Below the pieces are notes generated by a model. That model was given only the letters and a program-made list of their open reading frames with translations. It was not told where the DNA came from and made no database searches. A stretch of 64,000 nucleotides of DNA from DAONJL01 sp035405645 [NCBI: bacterium] (lineage in GTDB: Bacteria; JAGOBX01; DAONJL01). The stretch is taken from the NCBI GenBank assembly GCA_035405645.1, contig DAONJL010000009.1, positions 4,673 to 68,672 of the forward strand, written 5' to 3'. Below are positions 17,564-26,646 of this stretch, in pieces; position 1 is the stretch's first letter; each line of letters begins with the position of its first letter. The position numbers and the translations under genes were made by a program.

Positions 17564-19294
17564 ATGGTAATAAATATTATTGATTTAAACTTATTAAAAA
17601 TAGTTTTAAAAAAATATTATATTGAAAATAATATTAATTATACTTTCTTTGATATAAGTATATCAGATTTAGAAGAAGAAATAAAAACAAAAAAACCATC
17701 AATAATTTGTATTCAGGATAAATTTTTTGGTTTTGATATTGATGAATTTATAAAAAAAATTTTTAAAATAATAAAAGAACAAAATCTAAATACTAAAATC
17801 TTTTTAATTTATTTAGATGAAAATCCTCAGTTATTTAATAAATATAAAGATGAAATAATTTTTATAAATTTAAAAAATTTGAATGAAATAAAAAATTATT
17901 TTAATATATATTTAAAAGCAGAACAAAAAGTTGAACCAGAAAAAAAAGTAAAAAAACAATTTGAAATACTTTTTGTTGATGATAGTAATTCAATGCATAG
18001 TTTAATTAATAATTTTTTACAAAATAATGACAATAAAATCTATCACGCATATAGTGGAGTAGAAGCTATAAAAAAATACTATGAAATTTTACCAGATTTA
18101 ATAATCACTGATATTGAAATGCCTGAAATGAATGGTTTGGAATTATGTAAAAAAATAAAAGAACAAAATATAAATAGATTCATTCCAATAATAATACTAT
18201 CAAGCAGAAGTGATAAAATCACAATCGAAGAAGCATTTAATTATGGAGCAGATGATTATTTGATTAAGCCAATAGACGGTGAAAAACTTAAAGCAATCAT
18301 TGAAAGATATAGAAAAATAATTCATAGCAAAAAGAAAAATAAAATTTTAATTATTGATGATAGTAAGATAATTAGAGAATATTTAAGACATTCGCTATTA
18401 AAACAGGGCTTTAGCGTAATAACAGCAGAAAATGGTAAAATTGGATATGAAATAATTAAAAAAGAAAAACCAGATATAATATTAACTGATATAGAAATGC
18501 CATTAATGGATGGTTATGAATTATGTAAGAAAATAAAAAATGATAATGAATTAAATGAAATACCAATTTTAATAATGAGTTCAAAAGATAAAGCCTATGA
18601 TATAAAAAAAGCAAATGAATTAGGTATTGTTCATTATTTTGTTAAACCATTTGATATAGAAAAATTAATACTTGTAATTGATAGATTAATAATTGAGAAA
18701 TATGATATATATAAAAAAGAAACAGAATATATGTTATTAACCATACAATCATTAATAAAAGCATTAGAGGCACGCGATGAATATACAAAAGGACATACAG
18801 AGCGTGTGGCAGAATTATCAGTAAAATTAGGTAAATATATGGGATTATCAGAGAATGAAATAAATGAATTAAAGATAGCAGCAAATTTACATGATATTGG
18901 CAAAATAGGGATAAAAGATGAAATATTATTAAAACCAGATAAATTAACTGATGATGAATATTTGATAATTCAGGAACATACAATAATTGGCGCAGAAATT
19001 TTAAAACCAATAAAATCATTATCAAAAATAATACCACTTATTTTACACCACCATGAGCGTTGGGATGGTGCTGGTTATCCAGGGCATATAAGTAAAGAAC
19101 AAATACCATTAGGTGCTCGTATAATTGCTATTGTTGATTCCTATGATGCAATGACATCAAATAGACCATACAGAAAAAAGTTAAGACCAGAAGAAGCAAT
19201 AAAAATAATAAAAGAAAATGCTGGTAAACAATATTGTCCAAAATGTGTTGATGCATTTTTAAAAATGATGGCAGAAGAAAAAAATAATGCCTGA
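17564..19294 (+). CDS. Tandem-receiver HD-GYP response regulator (c-di-GMP phosphodiesterase)
   Basis: The first 125 residues look like a degenerate receiver without a clear phospho-Asp. Two full receiver domains follow, with phospho-acceptors D183 and D309, each in a (L/I)TDIEMP(E/L)M setting. The HD-GYP domain begins near residue 395: GHTERV, then H443-D444-I-G-K, HHHERWDGAGYPG at about 495, and DSYDAMTSNRPYR. All metal-ligand and GYP residues look intact, so c-di-GMP hydrolysis is expected. No GGDEF cyclase is in the window, but a PilZ protein is (44493). It overlaps the DUF2851 gene by 8 nt. Confidence 0.92.
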   Translation: MVINIIDLNLLKIVLKKYYIENNINYTFFDISISDLEEEIKTKKPSIICIQDKFFGFDIDEFIKKIFKIIKEQNLNTKIFLIYLDENPQLFNKYKDEIIFINLKNLNEIKNYFNIYLKAEQKVEPEKKVKKQFEILFVDDSNSMHSLINNFLQNNDNKIYHAYSGVEAIKKYYEILPDLIITDIEMPEMNGLELCKKIKEQNINRFIPIIILSSRSDKITIEEAFNYGADDYLIKPIDGEKLKAIIERYRKIIHSKKKNKILIIDDSKIIREYLRHSLLKQGFSVITAENGKIGYEIIKKEKPDIILTDIEMPLMDGYELCKKIKNDNELNEIPILIMSSKDKAYDIKKANELGIVHYFVKPFDIEKLILVIDRLIIEKYDIYKKETEYMLLTIQSLIKALEARDEYTKGHTERVAELSVKLGKYMGLSENEINELKIAANLHDIGKIGIKDEILLKPDKLTDDEYLIIQEHTIIGAEILKPIKSLSKIIPLILHHHERWDGAGYPGHISKEQIPLGARIIAIVDSYDAMTSNRPYRKKLRPEEAIKIIKENAGKQYCPKCVDAFLKMMAEEKNNA

Positions 19295-20438
19295 CGAAAT
19301 CAAAGAAGATATAATAAAAATATATTGCAATAAATATTTATTTAAAGGTAAAACATTTAGAGATATAGAAAATAATATAATTAAAATAATAGAGCGTGGA
19401 TATTATAATTTTTATGAAGGTCCTGATTTTAAAGATTTTACAATAAACACAAAAAATAAAATCATTAAAAGTGATATAGAAGTTGAAACTAACTTAAATA
19501 ATTATTTTTTACATAAGCATCATATTGATAATAACTACAAAAATGTAAAAATAATTTTTGTTTATGAACTTGATAACAAGATTGAAAAAAGAATAAACAA
19601 ACAAATTGTAATATTAAAAAATAAAATAAATAAATTAACAGAAAATGATATAATAGAATTAAAAAATTATTTTTTACAATCAATTTATAAAACACATCTA
19701 ATAAACAAATTAAAAAAACTTGATAAAATAACAAGAAAAAAAGAAATAATAAAATTAGGAATAAAAAGATTTATAAACAAAAAAAGAGATATAAAAAACT
19801 TAATAAAAAAAAATGGTGAAAAAATTGGCTTAATAATAAAATTATTTGAAATAACAGGTTATAGCAGAAATAAAGAATTATTTAGACGAATAGCAGAAAA
19901 TATTGATTGGATAAAAATAATAAACAAACTAAATTATTCTTCATTGAATTTCCAAAAAGAATTTTTTTATAATTTATTATTAGAAATTTTTGATAAAAAT
20001 AAAAATGAATATTTAATAAATAAAATAGAAATCAATTATAAAAAATATAAAGTTTATCCCAGAGCTGATTTAAAATTAAGAATAAATATTTTAATACCAA
20101 TTTTATTAAAAATAATAAGTATCGATAATTTTACAGAATTAAAAGAAATAAAAGAAAAGAAAAGAATTAGTGAATTATATGTATGGTTTAAAGAATATTT
20201 TTTATTTAATAAACTAAAAACAGATATACAAAATTTCAGGATAAAATCATATATTTATAATTTATGGTTGCCATATTTAGCAATTAAATACAAAAATGAC
20301 TATGTAAAAAAAGAATTGTTAAATTTCCCAAAAATTACAAATTATCATTGTATAAATTATCCTGAAAGAATATTAGAATTAAATGAAAAAGGAATAAAAG
20401 AAATTGAACAACAAGGATTATTATATTTATGTAGATAA
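19287..20438 (+). CDS. DUF2851-family protein
   Basis: The segment FYEGPDFKDFTI...SDIEVETNLNNYFLHKHHIDNNYKNV is characteristic of DUF2851 proteins, which usually read GPDF...G.VEIH....W..H.H..D..Y.NV. The C terminus keeps the family's Cys/His end with YHCINYPERIL and LYLC. No function is established for the family. The 383-residue protein is very rich in Ile, Lys and Asn and is predicted to be soluble. Its start overlaps the end of the HD-GYP gene by 8 nt, so the two are probably co-translated, although the pairing is not one I know. Confidence 0.75.
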   Translation: MPDEIKEDIIKIYCNKYLFKGKTFRDIENNIIKIIERGYYNFYEGPDFKDFTINTKNKIIKSDIEVETNLNNYFLHKHHIDNNYKNVKIIFVYELDNKIEKRINKQIVILKNKINKLTENDIIELKNYFLQSIYKTHLINKLKKLDKITRKKEIIKLGIKRFINKKRDIKNLIKKNGEKIGLIIKLFEITGYSRNKELFRRIAENIDWIKIINKLNYSSLNFQKEFFYNLLLEIFDKNKNEYLINKIEINYKKYKVYPRADLKLRINILIPILLKIISIDNFTELKEIKEKKRISELYVWFKEYFLFNKLKTDIQNFRIKSYIYNLWLPYLAIKYKNDYVKKELLNFPKITNYHCINYPERILELNEKGIKEIEQQGLLYLCR

Positions 20439-20475
20439 AAAAATTTAATAATAATAGAAGTAAGGAGAAATTAAT

Positions 20476-21576
20476 ATGAATAAAAAATTTAAAAAAATAG
20501 TTATAAAAATAGGAACAAGTTTAATAACAAGAAATAATAATAGAGAAATAAACAAAGAATTTTTTGAAAATATAACAAATGAAATATCAAATCTAATGAA
20601 AGAAAAAAAAATAGTAATAGTATCATCAGGAGCAATTGGACTTGGAATGTTAGAATTAGGTTTAACAAAACGGCCCAAAAAAATAAGTGAAAAACAAGCA
20701 GTTGCAGCAATAGGTCAACCAATATTAATGAACATTTATGCTAATTATTTTAAAAAGTACAATATAAAAACAGCACAATTATTATTAACTCATGGTGGTT
20801 TACAAAACAGAGAAAGATATATTAATGCAAGTAATACATTACAAGAACTAATAAAAGAAAAAGTAATACCAATAATAAATGAAAATGATACAGTAGCAAC
20901 AGAAGAAATTAAATTTGGTGATAATGATAAATTAGCAGCATTAACAGCAATTTTATTTGATGCTGATTTGCTTGTATTATTAACTGACATTGATGGTTTA
21001 TATGCAAATATAAATGATAAAAATTCGTTAATAAATGAAGTAAGTGAAATAACAAAAAAAATAGAAGAATATGCCCAACCATCAAAGCGCGAAAGTACTG
21101 TTGGTGGTTTTAAATCAAAAATAGAAAGTGCAAAAATAGCTGTAAATTCTGGTGTTAATGTCTTAATCTGTAATGGAAAACAAAAAAATTCAATCACAAA
21201 ATTTTTAAATGGAGAAAAAATTGGAACATATTTTAAAGCAAAAGAGAATGGTTTAAAAGGAAAGAAAAAATATATTGCATATAACTTAAAGAGATGTGGT
21301 GAAATTATAATTGATGAAGGAGCAAAAATAGCACTAATAGAAAAAAATAAATCTTTACTTCCATCAGGAATAATAAATATTAAAGGCAATTTTAATTTTG
21401 GTGATTGTGTTTCAATTATTTTTAATAATAAAGAAATTGGTTGTGGCTTAGTTAATTATGATGCTGAATTTATAAAAAAATTAAAAGGTTTAAAATCAGC
21501 AGAAATAAAAAATAAATATAATGATAAATATATTCAAGAAGAGGTAATACATAAAGATAATCTTGTAATATTTTAA
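20476..21576 (+). CDS. proB: Glutamate 5-kinase with PUA domain
   Basis: ProB phosphorylates glutamate in the first step of proline synthesis. The amino acid kinase domain shows VIKIGTSLI at the N terminus, VSSGAIGLGM, NENDTVATEEIKFGDNDKLAA and LLTDIDGLY, followed by the conserved GGFKSKIESA. A C-terminal PUA domain starts near residue 275, as in the E. coli-type enzyme; the 366-aa length agrees. A ribosome site AAGGAGA precedes the ATG. proA and proC are not in the window. It ends convergently with the histidine kinase gene. Confidence 0.95.
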   Translation: MNKKFKKIVIKIGTSLITRNNNREINKEFFENITNEISNLMKEKKIVIVSSGAIGLGMLELGLTKRPKKISEKQAVAAIGQPILMNIYANYFKKYNIKTAQLLLTHGGLQNRERYINASNTLQELIKEKVIPIINENDTVATEEIKFGDNDKLAALTAILFDADLLVLLTDIDGLYANINDKNSLINEVSEITKKIEEYAQPSKRESTVGGFKSKIESAKIAVNSGVNVLICNGKQKNSITKFLNGEKIGTYFKAKENGLKGKKKYIAYNLKRCGEIIIDEGAKIALIEKNKSLLPSGIINIKGNFNFGDCVSIIFNNKEIGCGLVNYDAEFIKKLKGLKSAEIKNKYNDKYIQEEVIHKDNLVIF

Positions 21577-21604
21577 AGTTCCTTTAATTAATAACAAAAT
21601 AATT

Positions 21605-23197
21605 CTATGCTCTATATTCTAAAAAAAGGTAGACCATTGTGTATTTATTTACTTTACTAAAAAAGAAAATGTATCCTTTTAATAAGGATACTAATCTTTT
21701 AACAATAGCAAGACCAAGACCAGAACCTAAATGTTTTTTTTCAGAATGAAATTGTTGAAATTCTGAGCCAATTTTACTAATACATTCTTTTGGTATTCCT
21801 GCTCCTGTATCATATACTATAATTTTAATATAATTTATTTCTGTTGGAAGTAAGAAACGCCTGTAATCATATTTACTTGCCTGTCGAACAAAAATTTTAA
21901 TAAAACCTTTATCAGTAAATTTAACAGAATTTGAAAGTAAATTTAAAATTATTTCTCTAATTTTTTCTATATCACTTTTAATATTTTTAATATTTTTATC
22001 CACATCAATACTAAATTTTAAGCCTTTATTTTCTATTTCATTTTTTGTTATTTGATAACATTCATTAATAAGTTCAGAAATATCAAAATAATCAAGATAT
22101 ACAGGCACTTTACGTGCTTCTAATTTTGATATTTCAAGAATAGAATTAATTATTTTTAATAAAAAATTCGATTGAGATATTATCATATTCAGGTCTTCTT
22201 TATTTCGCTCACCAAGTATTGAATAACAATCTTCTTTTAAAAAATTTGCATAACCAATAATTGAATTAAGTGGAGTTTTTAATTCGTGTCCCATACTTGA
22301 TAAATAATCAGATTTTATTTTATTTGCTTCTTCTAATTTTTTATTTATTTCATTTATTCTATCTCTTTGATAAATTAAATTTTGATTTGTTATTTCAAGT
22401 TCTTTTTCGTGTTCCTTTAACTTTTTTAACATTTGTTTAAATGAACTGGCTAAATATGATATTTCATCATTTGTTTGTGGTATAATAATTTGGCGCGAAA
22501 AATCGCCATTTTCAATTGCTTTCATAACAGCAATTAAATTAAATAAAGGCCGTGTGATATTTATTGCAAAAGAAAAATTTAATAATAGACTCACTAAAAA
22601 AATAAATAATAAAAAAATTAAACCATAAACAATTACTTTTAAAAATAATCTATTAATATAATGAAGATAATAATTCATTTCAGATTTTGATTTTGAATAA
22701 AGAGCATTTAATTTTAGATTGAGTGAATTAACTTTATTTTTCAATTTCTCTATTACAAAATCTAAATTCTCTTTGTATATTATTTTTTCTTGTGGTATTT
22801 GTGTCTGTTCTATTTTTAATAAAAATTTTTCTATCGAAGAATAATCAGAATAAATTTCATTTGTAATAATAATTATTTCTTTCAATGATTCAATTTTTTG
22901 GTCATATTTTTCACGCTCAATATTTTGTATAAATAACTGAATTTCATATATTCCTTTTATTAAATAATTTTTAAAAAGTATCAAATTGTTAAAATTATAA
23001 TGTTCAATTGCAAGTGAAATATTTTTATCAAATTCTTTAAATCTTGATAATTCTATATTTAATCTTAATATATTTGATGTTGCTATTAATGTTTTTTGAA
23101 TTTTAGCAAAAATAATAATAAATAAAATAGCAAACGAAATAATTATAAGTAAAATAATAATTGATTGCATTAAAACAATTTTATTCTTTATTTCCAT
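21605..23197 (-). CDS. Membrane sensor histidine kinase (HAMP-HisKA-HATPase)
   Basis: Two membrane segments (about residues 8-30 and 188-212) enclose a mainly helical periplasmic region of about 155 residues. A HAMP linker, a short coiled coil and the HisKA box SSMGHELKTPLN follow, with phospho-acceptor H304. The ATPase domain shows N, G1 (DTGAGIP) and G2 (GSGLGLAIV) boxes. The protein has no receiver domain, and no response regulator adjoins it, so its partner is unknown. The input domain resembles a four-helix sensor. It is the last gene of the long minus-strand run, 22 nt after hypA. Confidence 0.88.
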   Translation of the reverse strand: MEIKNKIVLMQSIIILLIIISFAILFIIIFAKIQKTLIATSNILRLNIELSRFKEFDKNISLAIEHYNFNNLILFKNYLIKGIYEIQLFIQNIEREKYDQKIESLKEIIIITNEIYSDYSSIEKFLLKIEQTQIPQEKIIYKENLDFVIEKLKNKVNSLNLKLNALYSKSKSEMNYYLHYINRLFLKVIVYGLIFLLFIFLVSLLLNFSFAINITRPLFNLIAVMKAIENGDFSRQIIIPQTNDEISYLASSFKQMLKKLKEHEKELEITNQNLIYQRDRINEINKKLEEANKIKSDYLSSMGHELKTPLNSIIGYANFLKEDCYSILGERNKEDLNMIISQSNFLLKIINSILEISKLEARKVPVYLDYFDISELINECYQITKNEIENKGLKFSIDVDKNIKNIKSDIEKIREIILNLLSNSVKFTDKGFIKIFVRQASKYDYRRFLLPTEINYIKIIVYDTGAGIPKECISKIGSEFQQFHSEKKHLGSGLGLAIVKRLVSLLKGYIFFFSKVNKYTMVYLFLEYRA

Positions 23198-23219
23198 ACT
23201 TTTTTAAAAAAATTATAAT

Positions 23220-23579
23220 TTATTTGTTTTCTTCTATATCTATACTTTCAATATATAGTTGATTGCCTGTAATAATTTCAATATTATTTGAATAACATTT
23301 ATTACATATAAATATTGGTTCTGTAATTTCAAATTCATTTGAACATTCAATACATTTTATAATTGCTGGTTGTGAAATAATATTTAATTTTGTATTTTGA
23401 AATATTGTATCCTTTGCTATAATTTTAAAACAATCTTCAAATATGTCTGGAAAAATCCAATTTAATTTTCCTATTACTATATTTATTGAATTTATTTTTT
23501 TATTTTCCAGATTGTATTTTTCTTTTATCTCATTATTTAAAATATTAAATAAATTTGAGCAAATACTAAATTCATGCAT
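23220..23579 (-). CDS. hypA: Hydrogenase maturation nickel metallochaperone HypA
   Basis: The protein begins MHEFSI, with the N-terminal Met-His-Glu used for nickel binding. It carries the zinc site as two CX2C pairs, C76/C79 and C92/C95. The 119-aa length is standard. HypA delivers nickel, with HypB, to [NiFe]-hydrogenase or sometimes urease. No other hyp gene is nearby, but its presence implies that the organism has a nickel enzyme in addition to the [FeFe] hydrogenase served by hydEFG. It is packed between lptB (6 nt) and the histidine kinase (22 nt), so its expression is probably constitutive with them. Confidence 0.9.
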   Translation of the reverse strand: MHEFSICSNLFNILNNEIKEKYNLENKKINSINIVIGKLNWIFPDIFEDCFKIIAKDTIFQNTKLNIISQPAIIKCIECSNEFEITEPIFICNKCYSNNIEIITGNQLYIESIDIEENK

Positions 23580-23585
23580 ATAAAT

Positions 23586-24311
23586 TTATAAAGTAAAATT
23601 ATGTCCTAAATATATTTCCCGCGCTGTTGGGTCATTTGCTAATTTATTTGCATCACCTGATAAAAAAATTTCACCATCTGAAATCATATATGCTCTATCA
23701 ACAACTTCAAGTGTTTCACGAACTTTATGGTCAGTAATCAATACACCTATATTTTTTTCTTTTAATTTTTTTATTATATTTTGAATATCAATTACTCGGA
23801 TTGGGTCAACTCCTGCGAATGGTTCATCAAGTAATAAAAAGGATGGATTTAATACAAGTGCACGTGCTATTTCTACGCGCCTGCGTTCACCACCGGATAA
23901 TTGTGTTCCTAAATTTTTTGCTATATGTGCAATATTCATTTCTTCGATTAATTTATCTTTTATTTCTTTTCGTTCTTTTTTTGATAAATTTGTAAATTCT
24001 AAAACTGCGAGAATATTTTCTTCTACTGTAAGCTTTCTAAAAACTGATGATTCCTGTGGTAAATAACCTATACCTTTTCTTGCTCGTTGATACATTGGTA
24101 AATTTGTAATATCTTCATTATCTAAATAAATTGAACCATCATTTGGTTTTATTAAGCCAACAATCATATAAAATGTTGTTGTTTTACCTGCACCATTTGG
24201 CCCTAATAAACCAACTATTTCGCCCTGTTTTAAATTCATACTAATTCCGCGCACTACTTCTCTTTTCTTATATAATTTTCTTAAATTTTTTACAATTAGT
24301 TCTCTATTCAT
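23586..24311 (-). CDS. lptB: LPS export ABC transporter ATP-binding protein LptB
   Basis: A canonical LptB: Walker A GPNGAGKTT (37-45), the signature LSGGERRR, Walker B FLLLDEP followed by FAGVDP, and TDHKVRETL. It powers extraction of lipopolysaccharide from the inner membrane by LptFG. The family-specific segment YLPQESSVFRKLTVEEN supports LptB over other ABC ATPases. It overlaps the upstream LptC/LptA-like gene by 8 nt. Together they imply a diderm cell with LPS or a similar lipid. lptF/lptG are not in the window. Confidence 0.95.
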   Translation of the reverse strand: MNRELIVKNLRKLYKKREVVRGISMNLKQGEIVGLLGPNGAGKTTTFYMIVGLIKPNDGSIYLDNEDITNLPMYQRARKGIGYLPQESSVFRKLTVEENILAVLEFTNLSKKERKEIKDKLIEEMNIAHIAKNLGTQLSGGERRRVEIARALVLNPSFLLLDEPFAGVDPIRVIDIQNIIKKLKEKNIGVLITDHKVRETLEVVDRAYMISDGEIFLSGDANKLANDPTAREIYLGHNFTL

Positions 24312-25698
24312 TTTTTATATTCTCTATATTTAACATTGAATTATTCAAATTTAAAAAAACCATTTTGTCAATTTTTTTATTTTGATTATAATATACTTTG
24401 CATTTCTCTGAATTCATTTCATCATTATTTACTATATTTACCATCTTTAAATTATTATAAATTGAAATAGTGTCTAAATCACCAATGAGTAAATCACCAA
24501 AAAATTTATAATCATCTTTCTGCGCAATTATATTTTTCTTAATAATTATTTGGTTTACTTTTTTTTGTTTATCAAAATTTATTTCAAAATTATCAGCTAT
24601 TATTTCATTCTTTTCATTTATAAAAATTTTACTTCTATCAAGAATAAAAATTTTGCTGATTAAATCATTTAACCATTCACATTTAATTTTTATTTCATTT
24701 AATATATTCACAAAATGAATTATTTCATTATCTGTTTTATAATCTATATAAAATGTATTAGCAACAATATTTTTAATTTTATTCTGAACAAAATTAAAAT
24801 TTGATTTTCTTCCATTTATGATAATTGTATCATTGTTAATTAAAAATTTATCTTTGAAAATTATTTCATTTATTGTCTGGTCTTCATTTAATTTTATTAA
24901 CATATCATTTGTTTGCCCATTATAAATATCATAATTAAATCTTACATTTTGAATAAAATTTAATGAGTTAATTTTATTTTGCATTATGAAATTTATAAAT
25001 AATGTATCACTTAATATTTTATTCTGATAATATAGAAGCTTATTTTTACCAAAGCCAGAAAAACTTTTAAAATTATTTTTTTCATCAATAAATATTTCTG
25101 AAAAATCATTTTGGAGTGTATAATCATTATATATAAATGAAACATCACCAGTTAATTTAATATAGCCTTTATTTACATAATACTCTGCTCTATTTGATTT
25201 AACATACTGATTTTTATATGTTCTGTTTTTTAATTGAAATTCATTTAAAAATTTTATATATTCTTTGTTATCAAAATATTTTATGCCTTTACAAAATAAT
25301 TCATTGTTCTCTTTTATTACTGTAACATAAGTATCATTAGAAAGTGATAAATCAGAATTATCCCAAAACAAATATTCTGTATTTATTATTACACCATTTA
25401 CATTTTTTACATTTACATTATTTCGTATCTCAATATTCTTATTTTTAAAAATTGTTCCATTTAATCCAGTAATTGTTGCGCTTTTTGTGCCACCTTTATA
25501 TAATATTAAATAAAAATTCTTGACTAATATATTTTCATTTTTTAAAACACTTGCTTGTTTGGCATTTAAATCCCACAATTTTTCAGATTCTTTCATTTCT
25601 GAAATTACAAAATCTTTTATATCATATAATTTTTCATTAGCAAAAATATTTATATTAGCAAAAACCAAAAAAATAATTAGTAAGATTATTTTCAGCAT
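24304..25698 (-). CDS. LptC/LptA-like (OstA) periplasmic LPS-transport protein
   Basis: A signal peptide (about residues 1-20, ending ANINIFA) leads into an LptC-like jelly-roll: KLWDLNAKQAS, ATITGLNGTIFKN, and INTEYLFWDN are the strands that recur in LptC. The remaining 300 residues continue as further beta-jelly-roll repeats of the OstA/LptA type (e.g. YYVNKGYIKLTGDVSF). A 464-residue protein is far longer than E. coli LptC (191 aa) or LptA (185 aa), so it may cover both roles in one chain, forming part of the periplasmic bridge. The coupled lptB gene behind it supports the assignment. Confidence 0.72.
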   Translation of the reverse strand: MLKIILLIIFLVFANINIFANEKLYDIKDFVISEMKESEKLWDLNAKQASVLKNENILVKNFYLILYKGGTKSATITGLNGTIFKNKNIEIRNNVNVKNVNGVIINTEYLFWDNSDLSLSNDTYVTVIKENNELFCKGIKYFDNKEYIKFLNEFQLKNRTYKNQYVKSNRAEYYVNKGYIKLTGDVSFIYNDYTLQNDFSEIFIDEKNNFKSFSGFGKNKLLYYQNKILSDTLFINFIMQNKINSLNFIQNVRFNYDIYNGQTNDMLIKLNEDQTINEIIFKDKFLINNDTIIINGRKSNFNFVQNKIKNIVANTFYIDYKTDNEIIHFVNILNEIKIKCEWLNDLISKIFILDRSKIFINEKNEIIADNFEINFDKQKKVNQIIIKKNIIAQKDDYKFFGDLLIGDLDTISIYNNLKMVNIVNNDEMNSEKCKVYYNQNKKIDKMVFLNLNNSMLNIENIKNE

Positions 25699-25701
25699 AA
25701 T

Positions 25702-26643
25702 TTATTTATTAAAACTCCAATCTATTATTTTCCCTTCTTTTGAAGTAATTATTTTTAACATAAAAGGTGCTTCTTTTCGCCTTATAAAAAATTTCGGCAA
25801 TTTGCCTTTAATATGAAATCTTAAATCTTTCAAAATTATTTCATTGTAATCAGCATATACTTTTTTTTCATAAACAGGAAATGATGTGAACCATAAATAT
25901 GTTTTTAAAAATTTTAATTGTTTATATAATTCATTTATTTCAGCATCATTAAAATTTGCTTTTTTATATTTCTCATTTGAATTATTAAATTTTGAAAATT
26001 CTGTAATTTGATTTGTTTTATAATATCCATCATCATCAATAATAATTCGCCAGTTTATTGGTGTAAATAAAACTGGAACAAAATAAACATTTTTTGTTTC
26101 TAATGAATAATATTTATCTTTCAAAATAATTAAACTAATAAAATTTAATAAAGGATAAAAGAAAATATAAATAAAACCAATAATAAGAAATAATCTTTTT
26201 TTTGTTGCTAAAAATAAAAGCAAGAAAAATAATAAAGGTAAAGTATATAAAAAATCAATAATAAAAACAAGATTTAATGAAAAACGTTTATTTGAAAAAG
26301 GCAATAAAATTTGTGTTCCATAGGAAGTAATTAAATCCAGAAAAATATGAATAAATAAAGTTAATAAAGAAAAAAAATAACATTGCCAGAATTTTTCTTT
26401 CTTATGAAAAAAAATAAAAGTTAAAAAAAAAGCCAAAAAAAAAGCACCAAAAATTGAATGTGTAATACCACGATGATGAATTAAAGAAAATTCAAAAGAA
26501 ATAAAAGAAGTTAATGCGTCAATATCAGGAAAAATAGATGCAATAATTATTGTATTTCTAAATCTATTTTTTTCATTATTAAATCTTTCTGAAAAAAGAT
26601 TATAGATAATATATCCAGATGATAAATGTGTAATTGGTTCCAT
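25702..26643 (-). CDS. YdjM/LexA-binding-like inner membrane metal-dependent hydrolase
   Basis: The first half matches the membrane-bound hydrolase family PF04307: MEPITHLSSGYI, FPDIDAL, HHRGITHSIFG and HIFLDLITSYGTQILLPFS carry the conserved His/Asp residues likely to bind metal. Five or six hydrophobic segments lie between residues 60 and 185. The last 120 residues form a soluble, probably periplasmic domain. The true biochemical role of the family is unsettled. It lies 3 nt after proS and 3 nt before the LptC/A-like gene, so it belongs to the same transcript and may act in envelope lipid metabolism. Confidence 0.75.
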   Translation of the reverse strand: MEPITHLSSGYIIYNLFSERFNNEKNRFRNTIIIASIFPDIDALTSFISFEFSLIHHRGITHSIFGAFFLAFFLTFIFFHKKEKFWQCYFFSLLTLFIHIFLDLITSYGTQILLPFSNKRFSLNLVFIIDFLYTLPLLFFLLLFLATKKRLFLIIGFIYIFFYPLLNFISLIILKDKYYSLETKNVYFVPVLFTPINWRIIIDDDGYYKTNQITEFSKFNNSNEKYKKANFNDAEINELYKQLKFLKTYLWFTSFPVYEKKVYADYNEIILKDLRFHIKGKLPKFFIRRKEAPFMLKIITSKEGKIIDWSFNK

Positions 26644-26646
26644 TTA

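Noticed and set aside
18642-19037. 131-codon antisense frame inside the HD-GYP gene
   Set aside because: Lies wholly over intact HD-GYP motifs, has no ribosome site and is Leu/Ile-rich as expected from complementary AT-rich codons.
20790-21389. 199-codon open frame on the minus strand inside proB
   Set aside because: Complete antisense shadow of a clear proB gene; the peptide is Phe/Ser-rich noise with no family resemblance.
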